Source: Rhodopseudomonas boonkerdii (lineage in GTDB: Bacteria; Pseudomonadota; Alphaproteobacteria; Rhizobiales; Xanthobacteraceae). Taken from it: a DNA stretch of 64,000 bases. Made by a program: the position numbers and the translations under genes. Below are positions 1-7,797 of the stretch, one piece after another. The notes below the pieces were generated by a model. The model did not search any database. It saw nothing but the letters and a program-made list of their open reading frames with translations, and was not told where the DNA came from. Position 1 is the first letter of the stretch. The number at the start of each line of letters is the position of its first letter. The stretch is taken from the NCBI RefSeq assembly GCF_021184025.1, contig NZ_CP036537.1:4836001-4900000 (forward strand). Direction: 5' to 3'.

Positions 1-161
1 GACAGGCCGACCGTCGCCAGATAATCATCCGCCGCGCGCGTCATGCCGCGCCAGCCGAAATACATCAGCGCCAGCGCGTCATCGAGCGGATCGAGCTTCT
101 TGAGGGTGATATCGTGAACTTGCAGGCGGGCGGCGCCCGGCTTGGCGACAGATCGGCTCAT
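1..161 (-). CDS. MarR-family transcriptional regulator, N-terminal part (cut by window edge)
   Basis: The first 53 codons of a leftward gene are present, starting at the ATG complementary to 159-161; the rest lies beyond the left edge. The visible residues begin MSRSVAKPGAARLQVHD and continue with a helical stretch containing ALMYFGWRGMTRAADDYLA, which resembles the N-terminal dimerisation helix of MarR regulators that precedes the winged helix. The DNA-binding part is not visible, so the assignment rests on that helix alone. It is divergent from the serine hydrolase at 389, with about 230 bases between the two starts. Confidence 0.55.
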   Translation of the reverse strand, partial: MSRSVAKPGAARLQVHDITLKKLDPLDDALALMYFGWRGMTRAADDYLATVGL

Positions 162-388
162 GAATCGCTCATAACAGGAAGGCAGGATACCCGACTGTAG
201 CCCGGACGATGCGCAGCGTCATCCCGGCGACGTCATCGTCGCTTCTGGCCGGTGGTGTCCACCTGATGCTCTCAGAACGATGCGATGGCGACGTCTCACC
301 ACAAAGTAACCACATGACGCGTCATAGTCGCATACTCTGTACGCGGCGCTTTGCGTTGACATCATCATGGGGGCGACATGGAGTGGCA

Positions 389-1528
389 ATGAGGTTGCTG
401 ACATTCCTGCCGTTGCGCGTGCTCGGCGCGCTGGTTTCTCTGATTTTGACCGATCTGTCGCCCGCGGCGGCGGACAACGCCGTCGACGAACAGATCCAAC
501 GCATCGTCAGTACCGAGCTTGCGTCCAAGGTCGGCGATCACGGCGGGCTTGCCGTGGCCGTACATGCAGCCGGGCAAACGCAGATCTTCACCTATGGCTT
601 TGCCGACCAGGCAACACAGCGGCAGATCACGTCCGACACGCTGTTCAATCTCGCCTCGGTGCGCAAACTGTTCGAGGCGACACTGGTGTCGCTTGGATCG
701 ATCCGCGGCGAATTCAGCCTCGACGATCCCGCGAGCAAATACGTGCCCGAACTGACCGGCGATTACGTGAAGCGCATCACCATCGGCCAACTCGCCACCC
801 ATACGTCGGGCCTGCTGTTGCCGACCGACCATCCGCCGTGGCCGACCGACTCCTACTCGCTGCCGCACTTCTTCGCGGCCCTGAACGGCTGGGTGCCGAA
901 GGCCGGCGAGGAACCGGGCAAGCAGCGCGTCTATACCCATGCCGGCTATGTGCTGCTGCAGCTCGTGCTGGAGCGTCGTTATGGCCACCCAATCGACGCG
1001 CTGGTTTCCGAACGCATCCTGCAGCCGCTCGGCATGACGGAGACGTTCCTGCCCGCACGCGGTCCGGACCATCAGGCCGTGCTGCCGCCTGAGATTCTGG
1101 CGCGCGTCGTTCAGGGCTATGACGATGACGGCACGGCCATCGGCCGACCCGGCACCCAGCAGGGCTATTACGACTTCCCCGGCACCGGACAGATGTTCTC
1201 TTCGCCGAAAGATCTGGGCATCTTCCTTGCCGCCAGCCTCGATGACACCGTCGTCGACCCGCAACTGCGGCAGGCGTTGAAAATGACCCAGCGCGAGATG
1301 TTTCGCGTCAGCGATGAGTTCGGCCAGGCTGTCGCCTGGGAGAATGTACGCAGGAACGGCATCGAGGTGGTGGACAAGCCCGGCGGGCTGAACAATGCCA
1401 CAGCCTATGTCGGCCTGGCGCCACGGCAACGCATGGGAATCGTCGTCCTCGCCAATCGCGGCGAATTCCCGTACGAGATCGCGCGCTATCGGGTACTGCC
1501 GGAGCTGGCGCGCTTGCGCGGGCAATAG
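389..1528 (+). CDS. Periplasmic serine hydrolase of the beta-lactamase class C / esterase family
   Basis: 379-residue protein with a signal peptide (hydrophobic core about residues 8-22, likely cut after SPAAA). The penicillin-binding fold is indicated by the nucleophile motif S90-V-R-K93 in FNLASVRK, by a Y182-T-H184 sequence where class C enzymes have Tyr-x-Asn, and by K330-P-G-G as a Lys-x-Gly-like third motif. Residues around SKYVPELTG and TIGQLATHTSGL are typical of this family. The family includes beta-lactamases, esterases and D-aminopeptidases; the altered second motif argues against simply calling it AmpC. The start was chosen at 389 because GGAG lies five bases upstream and the signal peptide begins there; an upstream in-frame extension has no signal-like character. 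A racemase-like gene follows 42 bases downstream. Confidence 0.8.
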   Translation: MRLLTFLPLRVLGALVSLILTDLSPAAADNAVDEQIQRIVSTELASKVGDHGGLAVAVHAAGQTQIFTYGFADQATQRQITSDTLFNLASVRKLFEATLVSLGSIRGEFSLDDPASKYVPELTGDYVKRITIGQLATHTSGLLLPTDHPPWPTDSYSLPHFFAALNGWVPKAGEEPGKQRVYTHAGYVLLQLVLERRYGHPIDALVSERILQPLGMTETFLPARGPDHQAVLPPEILARVVQGYDDDGTAIGRPGTQQGYYDFPGTGQMFSSPKDLGIFLAASLDDTVVDPQLRQALKMTQREMFRVSDEFGQAVAWENVRRNGIEVVDKPGGLNNATAYVGLAPRQRMGIVVLANRGEFPYEIARYRVLPELARLRGQ

Positions 1529-1570
1529 CCGCCACTGGCATTCGAACGCGCATGATGCTTGGATGCCATC

Positions 1571-2296
1571 ATGCGCATCCTGCTGATCAATCCCAACACC
1601 ACCGAAAGCGTCACCGCGCTGGTCGCACAACACGTGACGTCCGTTGCCGGCCATGACGCGACCTTCGTTCCCGTCACCGGCCGGTTCGGCGCGCGCTACA
1701 TTTCCACGCGTGCGTCGAGCGCGATTGCCGCGCATGCCGCGCTCGATGCCTATGCGACGCACGGCGCGGGATGCGATGCCGTCTATCTCGCCTGTTTCGG
1801 CGATCCCGGCCTGATGGCGTTGCGCGAAGTTGCTGGTGTCCCTGTCGTGGGCATGGCCGAAGCGTCCTGCATCGCAGCGGCAAAGCGCGGCCGTTTCGCC
1901 ATCGTCACCGGCGGCACGCTGTGGAAGCCGATGCTGACGGAGTTCGTCGCCAGTATCGGACTTGCCGACAAGCTCACCGGCGTGCGTACCATCGCGCCCA
2001 CCGGCGGCGAGATTGCAACGAACCCGGACGCCGCACTCACCTCGCTCGCCAGAGCCTGCACCGCATGCGTCACGGACGATGGCGCCGACATCGTGATCCT
2101 TGGCGGCGCCGCGCTGGCCGGTCTGTCGGACCGTATCCAGCCCGATGTGCCGGTGCCCGTGCTCTGTTCCGTCGCCACCGGCACCCATGCGGCGATCGCT
2201 GCGGCAAAGCGACAATGCGATGACAGAGCGTCACCGCCCGCGCTGGAGAGTATCGGACTGTCCATGGAACTCGCCGCACTTCTCCAACGAAAATAA
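1571..2296 (+). CDS. Asp/Glu/hydantoin racemase-superfamily protein
   Basis: 241-residue cytoplasmic protein opening with MRILLINPNTT, the usual start of the Asp/Glu/hydantoin racemase family. The first catalytic cysteine is C75 in YLACFGDPGL. The second half-site normally carries Cys in an I-L-G-C motif; here it reads VILGGAALAG with Gly at position 179. Two-base racemases need both cysteines, so this protein may instead be a decarboxylase-like or one-base enzyme of the superfamily. The ATG at 1571 fits the family start; an in-frame ATG four codons earlier is possible. It follows the serine hydrolase on the same strand and could share its transcript. Confidence 0.8.
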   Translation: MRILLINPNTTESVTALVAQHVTSVAGHDATFVPVTGRFGARYISTRASSAIAAHAALDAYATHGAGCDAVYLACFGDPGLMALREVAGVPVVGMAEASCIAAAKRGRFAIVTGGTLWKPMLTEFVASIGLADKLTGVRTIAPTGGEIATNPDAALTSLARACTACVTDDGADIVILGGAALAGLSDRIQPDVPVPVLCSVATGTHAAIAAAKRQCDDRASPPALESIGLSMELAALLQRK

Positions 2297-2380
2297 AGAC
2301 ACGCCATCCCGCCGTGTTCGGATTGTCATGACGCGCGCCTACCTTCCGCGTGCGATTCAACTCATGCACAGGAGCCGACC

Positions 2381-2614
2381 ATGGAATTGAAAGCTGGTGA
2401 TGTCGTCATGCTGAAATCGGGCGGCATGCCGCTCACCGTTGCCGACATCGATGGCGACGATATCGAATGCGTGTGGCTGGGCGAGGAAGGCGATCTGTTC
2501 CGCGAGACGCTGCCCCGCGCCGTGCTCGAAATCGCACTCGTCATCCCGAACGAGCATGAAGACGACGAGGACGAAGAGGAAGACGAGGAAGAGGCGCACG
2601 CCAAGGTGGCTTGA
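2381..2614 (+). CDS. DUF2158 / YodC-family small protein
   Basis: 77-residue acidic protein beginning MELKAGDVVMLKSGGMPLTV, the signature of the YodC/DUF2158 family, whose members are small SH3-like proteins of unknown role. After the conserved core (residues 1-50) it ends in a run of Asp and Glu (about residues 54-71), an unusually acidic tail. AGGAG sits six to seven bases before the ATG, supporting this start. Convergent with the CCA-adding enzyme gene; a paired repeat fills the gap between them. Confidence 0.8.
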   Translation: MELKAGDVVMLKSGGMPLTVADIDGDDIECVWLGEEGDLFRETLPRAVLEIALVIPNEHEDDEDEEEDEEEAHAKVA

Positions 2615-2621
2615 CCTCCCG

Positions 2622-2746
2622 TTGTCCCGGACGCGATGCGGCGTGAAACGCCGCTTCGCCGCGCCGGGACCGCAACGAACTCCGAGACTGATACGGTCAC
2701 GGCTCGGCGGAGCGGCATGAAGAATGCCGCACCGCGTCCGGGACAG
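2622..2746. repeat. Paired inverted repeat, family B (copy 1)
   Basis: Two imperfect arms of about 50 bases face each other. The left begins TGTCCCGGACGCGATGCGGC and the right ends with its near complement GCACCGCGTCCGGGACAG; each arm holds its own small hairpin. Further copies are at 41398-41450 (one arm), 45601-45726 and 49021-49170. It lies between two convergent genes and may act as a terminator in both directions. Confidence 0.75.
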
Positions 2747-2748
2747 CA

Positions 2749-4005
2749 TCACAATCGATGATCGTGCTTGAAGCGCGCGATCGTCTGGTCGGCAATGACC
2801 GTGATCACATCGACTTCCATTGGGAAATCATTCGCCATCCAGGCGTCTTCGGCCAGCGCCAGCACATGGCCGAGCGCAGGGCCTTTGGCGATCCCGCGCG
2901 CCATGAAATCGGCCGCCTTCAGCGGAAAGACCGGCGGCGTCCAGCGCTCGGGCAGCGCGACGAGCTGCTTCCATTCCGCCGCCTCGCCGCCCCCGCCGTC
3001 GCGTGCCCAGGCCAGCAGCATGCGGTTGCGATAACGCGCTTCGCCGAGACGATAGAGGCGCCGCCGGGCGCGAGCATCATCCATCCCCTTCAGACGCCAC
3101 CAGCGGTGCCCCATGGAATCCAGCGCCTTGTTCTCCTCGTTCGTGAGGCGCAGGCGCTGGGTCAGACGCTTGGCATCTTCCGTCACGGCGACGCAGAGCG
3201 CGCCGAGCCGCAGCATAGAGTCGGGAGCGAGCCCGAGCTCACGCTCGATGCCGATCATCTTCCCGAGCGGTCCGAGATAGGTGACGCCGCCGCAGATGCG
3301 CAGCATCAGCCCGGCCTCGACCATCGCCTCGACCGCCGCATAGGCGCCGGGCGCAACCAATAGCTTGAGCAGCTCCATCCGGATGCGTTCGGCAGAAAGG
3401 CCGGCAAGGCCATCGCGGCCCCGAATTGCTGCGAGATAGCCTTCGCGGTCCGGAGCGCCGGCGCCATAAGCGGCATGAATGCGGAAGAAACGCAGGATGC
3501 GCAGATAATCCTCGGCGATGCGCCGGTCGGGATCGCCGATGAAACGCACCCTTCGGGCGTCCACGTCGGGCAGGCCGCCGACATGGTCGTGCACCACGCC
3601 ATCGACGGAGGCGGAGAGTCCGTTCATGGTGAAATCGCGACGCTCCGCATCGCGCCGCCAGTCACGGCCGAACACCACCTTGGCCTTGCGGCCGAACGTT
3701 TCGACATCCTCGCGCAGCGTGGTGACTTCGACCGGCGTACCGTCGACCACCAGCGTCACCGTGCCGTGCTCGACGCCCGTCGGCACGCTCTTGTAGCCGG
3801 CGACCTTCGCGCGGCGGACGACCTCTTCGGGCACGGCGGTGGTGGCGATATCGATCTCGCCGACTTCGCGCCCCATCAATGCGTTGCGCACCGCGCCGCC
3901 GACCGCGCGGGCTTCCTCGCCATCGCCGTTAAGCAAGGCGAGCACACGCCCGGCCGGACCCGTGGTCAACCACGGCGCATCCGTAAGACGCCGGGCCGAG
4001 GTCAT
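2749..4005 (-). CDS. cca: CCA tRNA nucleotidyltransferase / poly(A) polymerase family
   Basis: 418-residue enzyme of the class II nucleotidyltransferase superfamily, which adds or repairs the 3' CCA of tRNA. The nucleotidyltransferase head shows GGAVRN (residues 36-41) followed by E-I-D-I-A with the metal-binding acidic pair near 50-52, then the RRDFTMNG motif typical of CCA-adding enzymes and poly(A) polymerases. Domains are palm, then the RNA and SrmB-binding helical region. The start is the ATG at 4005, which overlaps the stop of the upstream DUF6111 gene by four bases (ATGA), so the two are translationally coupled. It is the last gene of a four-gene leftward operon. Confidence 0.9.
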   Translation of the reverse strand: MTSARRLTDAPWLTTGPAGRVLALLNGDGEEARAVGGAVRNALMGREVGEIDIATTAVPEEVVRRAKVAGYKSVPTGVEHGTVTLVVDGTPVEVTTLREDVETFGRKAKVVFGRDWRRDAERRDFTMNGLSASVDGVVHDHVGGLPDVDARRVRFIGDPDRRIAEDYLRILRFFRIHAAYGAGAPDREGYLAAIRGRDGLAGLSAERIRMELLKLLVAPGAYAAVEAMVEAGLMLRICGGVTYLGPLGKMIGIERELGLAPDSMLRLGALCVAVTEDAKRLTQRLRLTNEENKALDSMGHRWWRLKGMDDARARRRLYRLGEARYRNRMLLAWARDGGGGEAAEWKQLVALPERWTPPVFPLKAADFMARGIAKGPALGHVLALAEDAWMANDFPMEVDVITVIADQTIARFKHDHRL

Positions 4006-4265
4006 TTGTTCTGCCCCGGCACGAGTTTGCCGTTCTCGATATGCGCCGGCGTATAGGTCGCGGTCGGCGCGGCGCCGGAGAAATGAGCAAGCAGGAGCAG
4101 ACTGACGATCACCAGCACGAAGGCCGAAATCAGCAGCTTGAGCACGACACGCGCCGGCCACGAGGTCGATTCCGCCACGCCCTTCTGTGTCGCCAGCAGA
4201 AACAGGACATAGAGGACGAACGGGATCAGGAAGATGCCGATCTCGGTGAGAACAGCGCGGATCAT
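4002..4265 (-). CDS. DUF6111 family small membrane protein
   Basis: 87 residues with two predicted membrane helices, about residues 8-25 (IFLIPFVLYVLFLLAT) and 42-63 (VLKLLISAFVLVIVSLLLLA), and a short soluble C-terminus. It matches the DUF6111 proteins that sit between CoA-pyrophosphatase and CCA-enzyme genes in related bacteria. Its start overlaps the end of nudL by four bases and its stop overlaps the start of cca by four bases, so all three are probably co-translated. Function is unknown. Confidence 0.75.
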   Translation of the reverse strand: MIRAVLTEIGIFLIPFVLYVLFLLATQKGVAESTSWPARVVLKLLISAFVLVIVSLLLLAHFSGAAPTATYTPAHIENGKLVPGQNK

Positions 4266-4954
4266 TTCTGCACGATCCGCTCATACAGCACGCGCAGGAT
4301 GCCCGCGGTGGCGCCCCAGATATAACGCTCGGCGAACGGCATGGCGTAATAGGAACGCTCGACGCCGCGAAAGTCCTTGCTGTGGAGCTGATGATTGTCG
4401 GGGTTCATGAGGAAGGACAGCGGCACCTCGAAGGCACTTTCGACTTCATTCTCGTTGATGGTCAGATTGAAACCCGGCCGCACCCGCGCCACCGTGGGCA
4501 AAATGCGAAAACCGAAGCCGGTGGCATAGAGGTCGAGATAACCGATCGGATCGACGAAGGAGCGATCGAGCCCGACCTCCTCCTCCGCCTCGCGCAGCGC
4601 AGCCTCGAGCGGCGATGCGTCGGTGGCGTCGATCTTGCCGCCCGGAAATGAGATTTGCCCCGCGTGGTCGTTGAGATGCGCGGAGCGCTGGGTGAGCAGC
4701 ACCGTGGGCTGGTCATGCGCGACGATGCCGATCAGCACAGCAGCGGGGCGGATCGGCCGCTCCTGCGCGACGATCTGGATCATACGATCATTGCCGGCGT
4801 CCCCGGTCATCGGGATGATGCTGGCGTCGTTGAGGCCATCAGGTACGTCGAAGGACAGTCGCGCCCCGGCGCGCGCGAAAAATTCGGCCGAACTCAATTC
4901 TCCCGAACCGGCGTCCGCTGCGGGCGCATCCGTCTTCAGCATCGAACTAGTCAA
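4262..4954 (-). CDS. nudL: CoA pyrophosphatase, NUDIX hydrolase of the NudL/UPF0035 type
   Basis: 230-residue NUDIX hydrolase. The UPF0035-type signature LLTQRSAHLNDHAGQISFPG is present and leads into the NUDIX box with the conserved LREAEEEVGL helix (about residues 117-126) that binds the metals. Family members cleave CoA and its derivatives to phosphopantetheine and 3',5'-ADP. The first 45 or so residues are low in motif content. The start is probably the TTG at 4954, with AGGGG five bases upstream; the ATG at 4942 is four codons later and badly placed for that ribosome site. It is separated from DUF1285 by 21 bases and overlaps DUF6111. Confidence 0.85.
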   Translation of the reverse strand: MTSSMLKTDAPAADAGSGELSSAEFFARAGARLSFDVPDGLNDASIIPMTGDAGNDRMIQIVAQERPIRPAAVLIGIVAHDQPTVLLTQRSAHLNDHAGQISFPGGKIDATDASPLEAALREAEEEVGLDRSFVDPIGYLDLYATGFGFRILPTVARVRPGFNLTINENEVESAFEVPLSFLMNPDNHQLHSKDFRGVERSYYAMPFAERYIWGATAGILRVLYERIVQK

Positions 4955-4975
4955 TCACGCCCCTCGACTGCAATC

Positions 4976-5602
4976 TTACGTAGCTTGCCTGACTTGTTCG
5001 GCATCCGCCATCGCAAAAAACGCACCGGACGATGCGACACCGAACATCGCGGTGCCATCGACCATCCGCTCCTCGCCCATGTCAACAAGATCGTAATAGA
5101 TTGCCCGCGTCACCTTGGCCCACAGATCGGCGCGAACATGTAGATAAGGCGTCAGGCCGCCGTCCTCGGCTGCCTCGAAACGCAGCCTATGATCGGCGTC
5201 GCAGGTGACCCAGTCGTCCACATTGGTGCGGAATTTGAGCACGGTACCGGACGCATCGTGCTCCCTCTGCATCTCGACGGCGAGGAAGGGCGCATCGTCG
5301 ACGGTGATGCCGACCTTTTCCACCGGCGTGACAAGGAAGTATTTGCCATCTTCCCGCTTCAGAATCGTCGAAAACAGCCGCACCAGCGCCGGCCGGCCGA
5401 TCGGCGTGCCCGTATAGAACCACGTACCGTCTGCGGCGATTCGCATGTCGAGATCGCCGCAAAAGGGCGGATTCCACAAATGCACGGGGGGCAGACCTTT
5501 GTCCTCTCCGGCGCCGTCCTTCGCCGCAGCAGCCAGTCCGTCCAGCCCCTTTGCGGATCCTTCTGAGGGTCCTCGCGCCGTTTCCTGCCCTTGCTTCGCC
5601 AT
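4976..5602 (-). CDS. DUF1285 domain protein
   Basis: 208-residue soluble protein. After a low-complexity N-terminus (residues 1-35) it carries the DUF1285 fold, recognisable from WNPPFCGDLDMRI, followed by GTWFYTGTPIGRPALVRLF and a second domain with YFLVTPVEKVGITVDDAPF. The role of DUF1285 is not established. ATG at 5602 has AGGG six to seven bases upstream. It is first in the leftward operon with nudL, DUF6111 and cca and is divergent from the MoxR operon, an arrangement I believe is common in Rhizobiales. A 20-base palindrome sits 43 bases upstream. Confidence 0.75.
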   Translation of the reverse strand: MAKQGQETARGPSEGSAKGLDGLAAAAKDGAGEDKGLPPVHLWNPPFCGDLDMRIAADGTWFYTGTPIGRPALVRLFSTILKREDGKYFLVTPVEKVGITVDDAPFLAVEMQREHDASGTVLKFRTNVDDWVTCDADHRLRFEAAEDGGLTPYLHVRADLWAKVTRAIYYDLVDMGEERMVDGTAMFGVASSGAFFAMADAEQVRQAT

Positions 5603-5644
5603 TGTTTGCCCTGACCTTACCTACCACCGCTCTGGCACGAGGTA

Positions 5645-5664
5645 TGCACGTCTTGAAACGTGCA
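5645..5664. promoter_or_regulatory. Perfect 20-base palindrome upstream of the DUF1285 operon
   Basis: TGCACGT and ACGTGCA arms flank a six-base spacer (CTTGAA). It lies 43 bases upstream of the DUF1285 start in the region shared with moxR. The shape fits a binding site for a dimeric regulator. The regulator is unknown. Confidence 0.4.
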
Positions 5665-5749
5665 GGGACCGTTTCCAACTCGCCACAACGTGATGCAGTT
5701 CATAGCCGCATCCCGATATTGTGGGGATAGTTTAATTCAACAAATACAT

Positions 5750-5771
5750 GGCCTTCGCTTGGCCTTCGCTT
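5750..5771. repeat. Perfect 11-base tandem duplication
   Basis: GGCCTTCGCTT occurs twice head to tail (5750-5760, 5761-5771) in the intergenic region upstream of moxR. It is probably a slippage product; no function is visible. Confidence 0.6.
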
Positions 5772-5854
5772 AAGTCTAGCATCAGGCTTGTGGAATATTG
5801 AGACGAGATCCGGCGGCGTTCGTTGCAAGCGCCGTGCATCCGAAGGAGCAGTTG

Positions 5855-6856
5855 ATGGCCGCCGACAGTGTCGAGAAACTCGAAGACGTGATCGTCCGTT
5901 CCGCGGAACAGGTGGCCGGCCAGATGCGCGCCGCCAAGGAAACCATCGCGACCGTGATCTTCGGCCAGGACCGTGTGGTGGAAAACACGCTCGTCACCAT
6001 CCTGTCCGGCGGCCATGCACTGCTGATCGGCGTCCCCGGCCTCGCCAAGACCAAGCTGGTGGAAACCCTCGGCACCACGCTCGGCCTCGATGCCAAACGC
6101 ATCCAGTTCACGCCGGACCTGATGCCATCGGACATTCTCGGCGCCGAAGTGCTGGACGAGAGCGTCGCCGGCAAACGTTCGTTCCGCTTCATCTCCGGGC
6201 CCGTCTTCGCCCAGCTTCTGATGGCCGACGAGATCAACCGCGCCTCGCCGCGCACGCAATCAGCCCTGCTGCAGGCGATGCAGGAACAGCACATCACCGT
6301 GGCCGGCGCGCGGCATGACCTGCCGAAACCGTTCCACGTGCTCGCCACGCAGAATCCGCTGGAACAGGAAGGCACCTATCCGCTGCCGGAAGCGCAGCTC
6401 GACCGCTTCCTGATGGAAATCGACGTCGATTATCCCGATCGCGACGCCGAACGCCGTATCCTGTTCGAAACCACCGGCGCCGAGGAGACCACCGCCAAGG
6501 CGGCAGTGACCATCGAGACATTGCTGACCGCACAGCGCCTGGTGCGCCGCCTGCCGGTCGGCGACAGCGTGGTCGAAGCCATCCTCACTCTGGTGCGATC
6601 CGCGCGTCCTGGCCCAGATGCAGGCGATGCCTCCAAACTGATTGCCTGGGGTCCCGGCCCGCGCGCCTCGCAATCGCTGATGCTGGCGGTGCGTGCACGT
6701 GCATTGCTCGACGGCCGCCTCGCGCCCTCCATCGATGACGTGCTCGATCTCGCCGAGCCGATTCTGAAGCACCGTATGGCGCTGACCTTCTCGGCGCGTG
6801 CCGAGGGCCGCACAGTGGCCGATGTCATCGCACAGCTCAAGTCGCGGATCGGTTGA
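5855..6856 (+). CDS. MoxR-family AAA+ ATPase
   Basis: 333 residues. Walker A is GVPGLAKT (59-66), Walker B LLMADE (121-126) followed by INRASPRTQSALL, the MoxR hallmark, and the sensor region is HVLATQNPLEQEGTYPLPEAQ. MoxR ATPases act as chaperone-like factors that help mature or assemble partner proteins, often ones with von Willebrand A domains encoded next door. ATG at 5855 is preceded by AAGGAG at 5843-5848. It starts a tightly packed operon with DUF58, DUF4159 and a large membrane protein; its stop overlaps the DUF58 start (TGATG). Confidence 0.92.
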   Translation: MAADSVEKLEDVIVRSAEQVAGQMRAAKETIATVIFGQDRVVENTLVTILSGGHALLIGVPGLAKTKLVETLGTTLGLDAKRIQFTPDLMPSDILGAEVLDESVAGKRSFRFISGPVFAQLLMADEINRASPRTQSALLQAMQEQHITVAGARHDLPKPFHVLATQNPLEQEGTYPLPEAQLDRFLMEIDVDYPDRDAERRILFETTGAEETTAKAAVTIETLLTAQRLVRRLPVGDSVVEAILTLVRSARPGPDAGDASKLIAWGPGPRASQSLMLAVRARALLDGRLAPSIDDVLDLAEPILKHRMALTFSARAEGRTVADVIAQLKSRIG

Positions 6857-7797
6857 TGGCCGCAGCGCCGGATCACGCCACACAGGAAGTTCTGGCAGTC
6901 CGCCGTGCCGACGGCGAGAGCCGTTCGCTCGCGGCCTCGCTGCCGCGTCTCGTGCTGGAAGCACGGCGTATCGCCGCAACCGTAATCCACGGACTGCATG
7001 GCCGCCGCCGCGCCGGCCATGGCGAAAGTTTCTGGCAGTATCGCCGCTTCGTCTCCGGCGAACCATCGCAGAATGTGGACTGGCGCCGATCCGCACGTGA
7101 CGATCATCTCTATGTGCGCGAGCAGGAATGGGAAGCCGCGCATACGATCTGGCTGTGGCCGGATCGCTCGCTGTCGATGGCCTTCGCATCGAAGGGCGTG
7201 CGTGACAGCAAACTCGAACGCGCGCTGATCGTGACATTCGCGCTGGCCGAACTGCTGGTCTCCGGCGGTGAGCGCGTCGGCGTGCCCGGCCTGATGAATC
7301 CCACGGCCAGCCGCAGCGTGATCGACAAGATGGCGCAGGCGATGCTGCATGACACGACCCATCGCGACAGCCTGCCGCCGAGCTTCGTGCCCTCGGCACT
7401 GTCCGAGGTCGTGGTGCTCGGCGACTTCTGGTCGCCGATCTCCGAAATCAAGACGATGCTTGCGGGCCTGTCATCCGCCGGTGCCCATGGCGCGCTGGTG
7501 CAGATCAACGATCCCGCGGAAGAGACCTTCCCCTATTCCGGCCGCGTCGAATTCGTCGAGCCGGAAACCGGCAACGTCATCACTGCGGGCCGCGCGCAGA
7601 CATGGGCCGAGGATTATATCGCCCGCGTCGCCGCACATCGCGATGAAATCCGCAATGAGACCGGCAAGCTCGGCTGGCTGTTCTCGACGCATACGACGGA
7701 TCGCTCCGCGGCCGAGCTGCTGCTGTTCCTGCATGCAGGCATGGCGTTCAACCGTGCACCCGGCGGCAGCATGGTCAAGGTGGGACGTTCGGCATGA
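6856..7797 (+). CDS. DUF58 domain protein (MoxR partner)
   Basis: 313-residue soluble protein. The DUF58 core is seen as GHGESFWQYRRFVSGEPSQN and VDWRRSARDDHLYVREQEWE, with a Rossmann-like von Willebrand-type fold expected after it (TIWLWPDRSLSM). DUF58 proteins are nearly always encoded next to MoxR and are thought to be its substrate or adaptor. The ATG at 6856 shares its A with the stop of moxR. The end overlaps the next gene by four bases (ATGA). The acidic metal-site motif of true von Willebrand domains is not obvious here. Confidence 0.88.
   Translation: MAAAPDHATQEVLAVRRADGESRSLAASLPRLVLEARRIAATVIHGLHGRRRAGHGESFWQYRRFVSGEPSQNVDWRRSARDDHLYVREQEWEAAHTIWLWPDRSLSMAFASKGVRDSKLERALIVTFALAELLVSGGERVGVPGLMNPTASRSVIDKMAQAMLHDTTHRDSLPPSFVPSALSEVVVLGDFWSPISEIKTMLAGLSSAGAHGALVQINDPAEETFPYSGRVEFVEPETGNVITAGRAQTWAEDYIARVAAHRDEIRNETGKLGWLFSTHTTDRSAAELLLFLHAGMAFNRAPGGSMVKVGRSA

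Noticed and set aside
365..2215. A 616-codon open frame on the minus strand over the serine hydrolase and racemase genes
   Set aside because: Its residues are low-complexity Arg/Gly/His-rich antisense product; the plus-strand genes carry clear family motifs and ribosome sites.
5645..5664. NtrC site reading of the TGCACGT palindrome
   Set aside because: NtrC sites have a shorter spacing and GG/CC flanks inside (TGCACC-type); the fit is only the outer TGCA.
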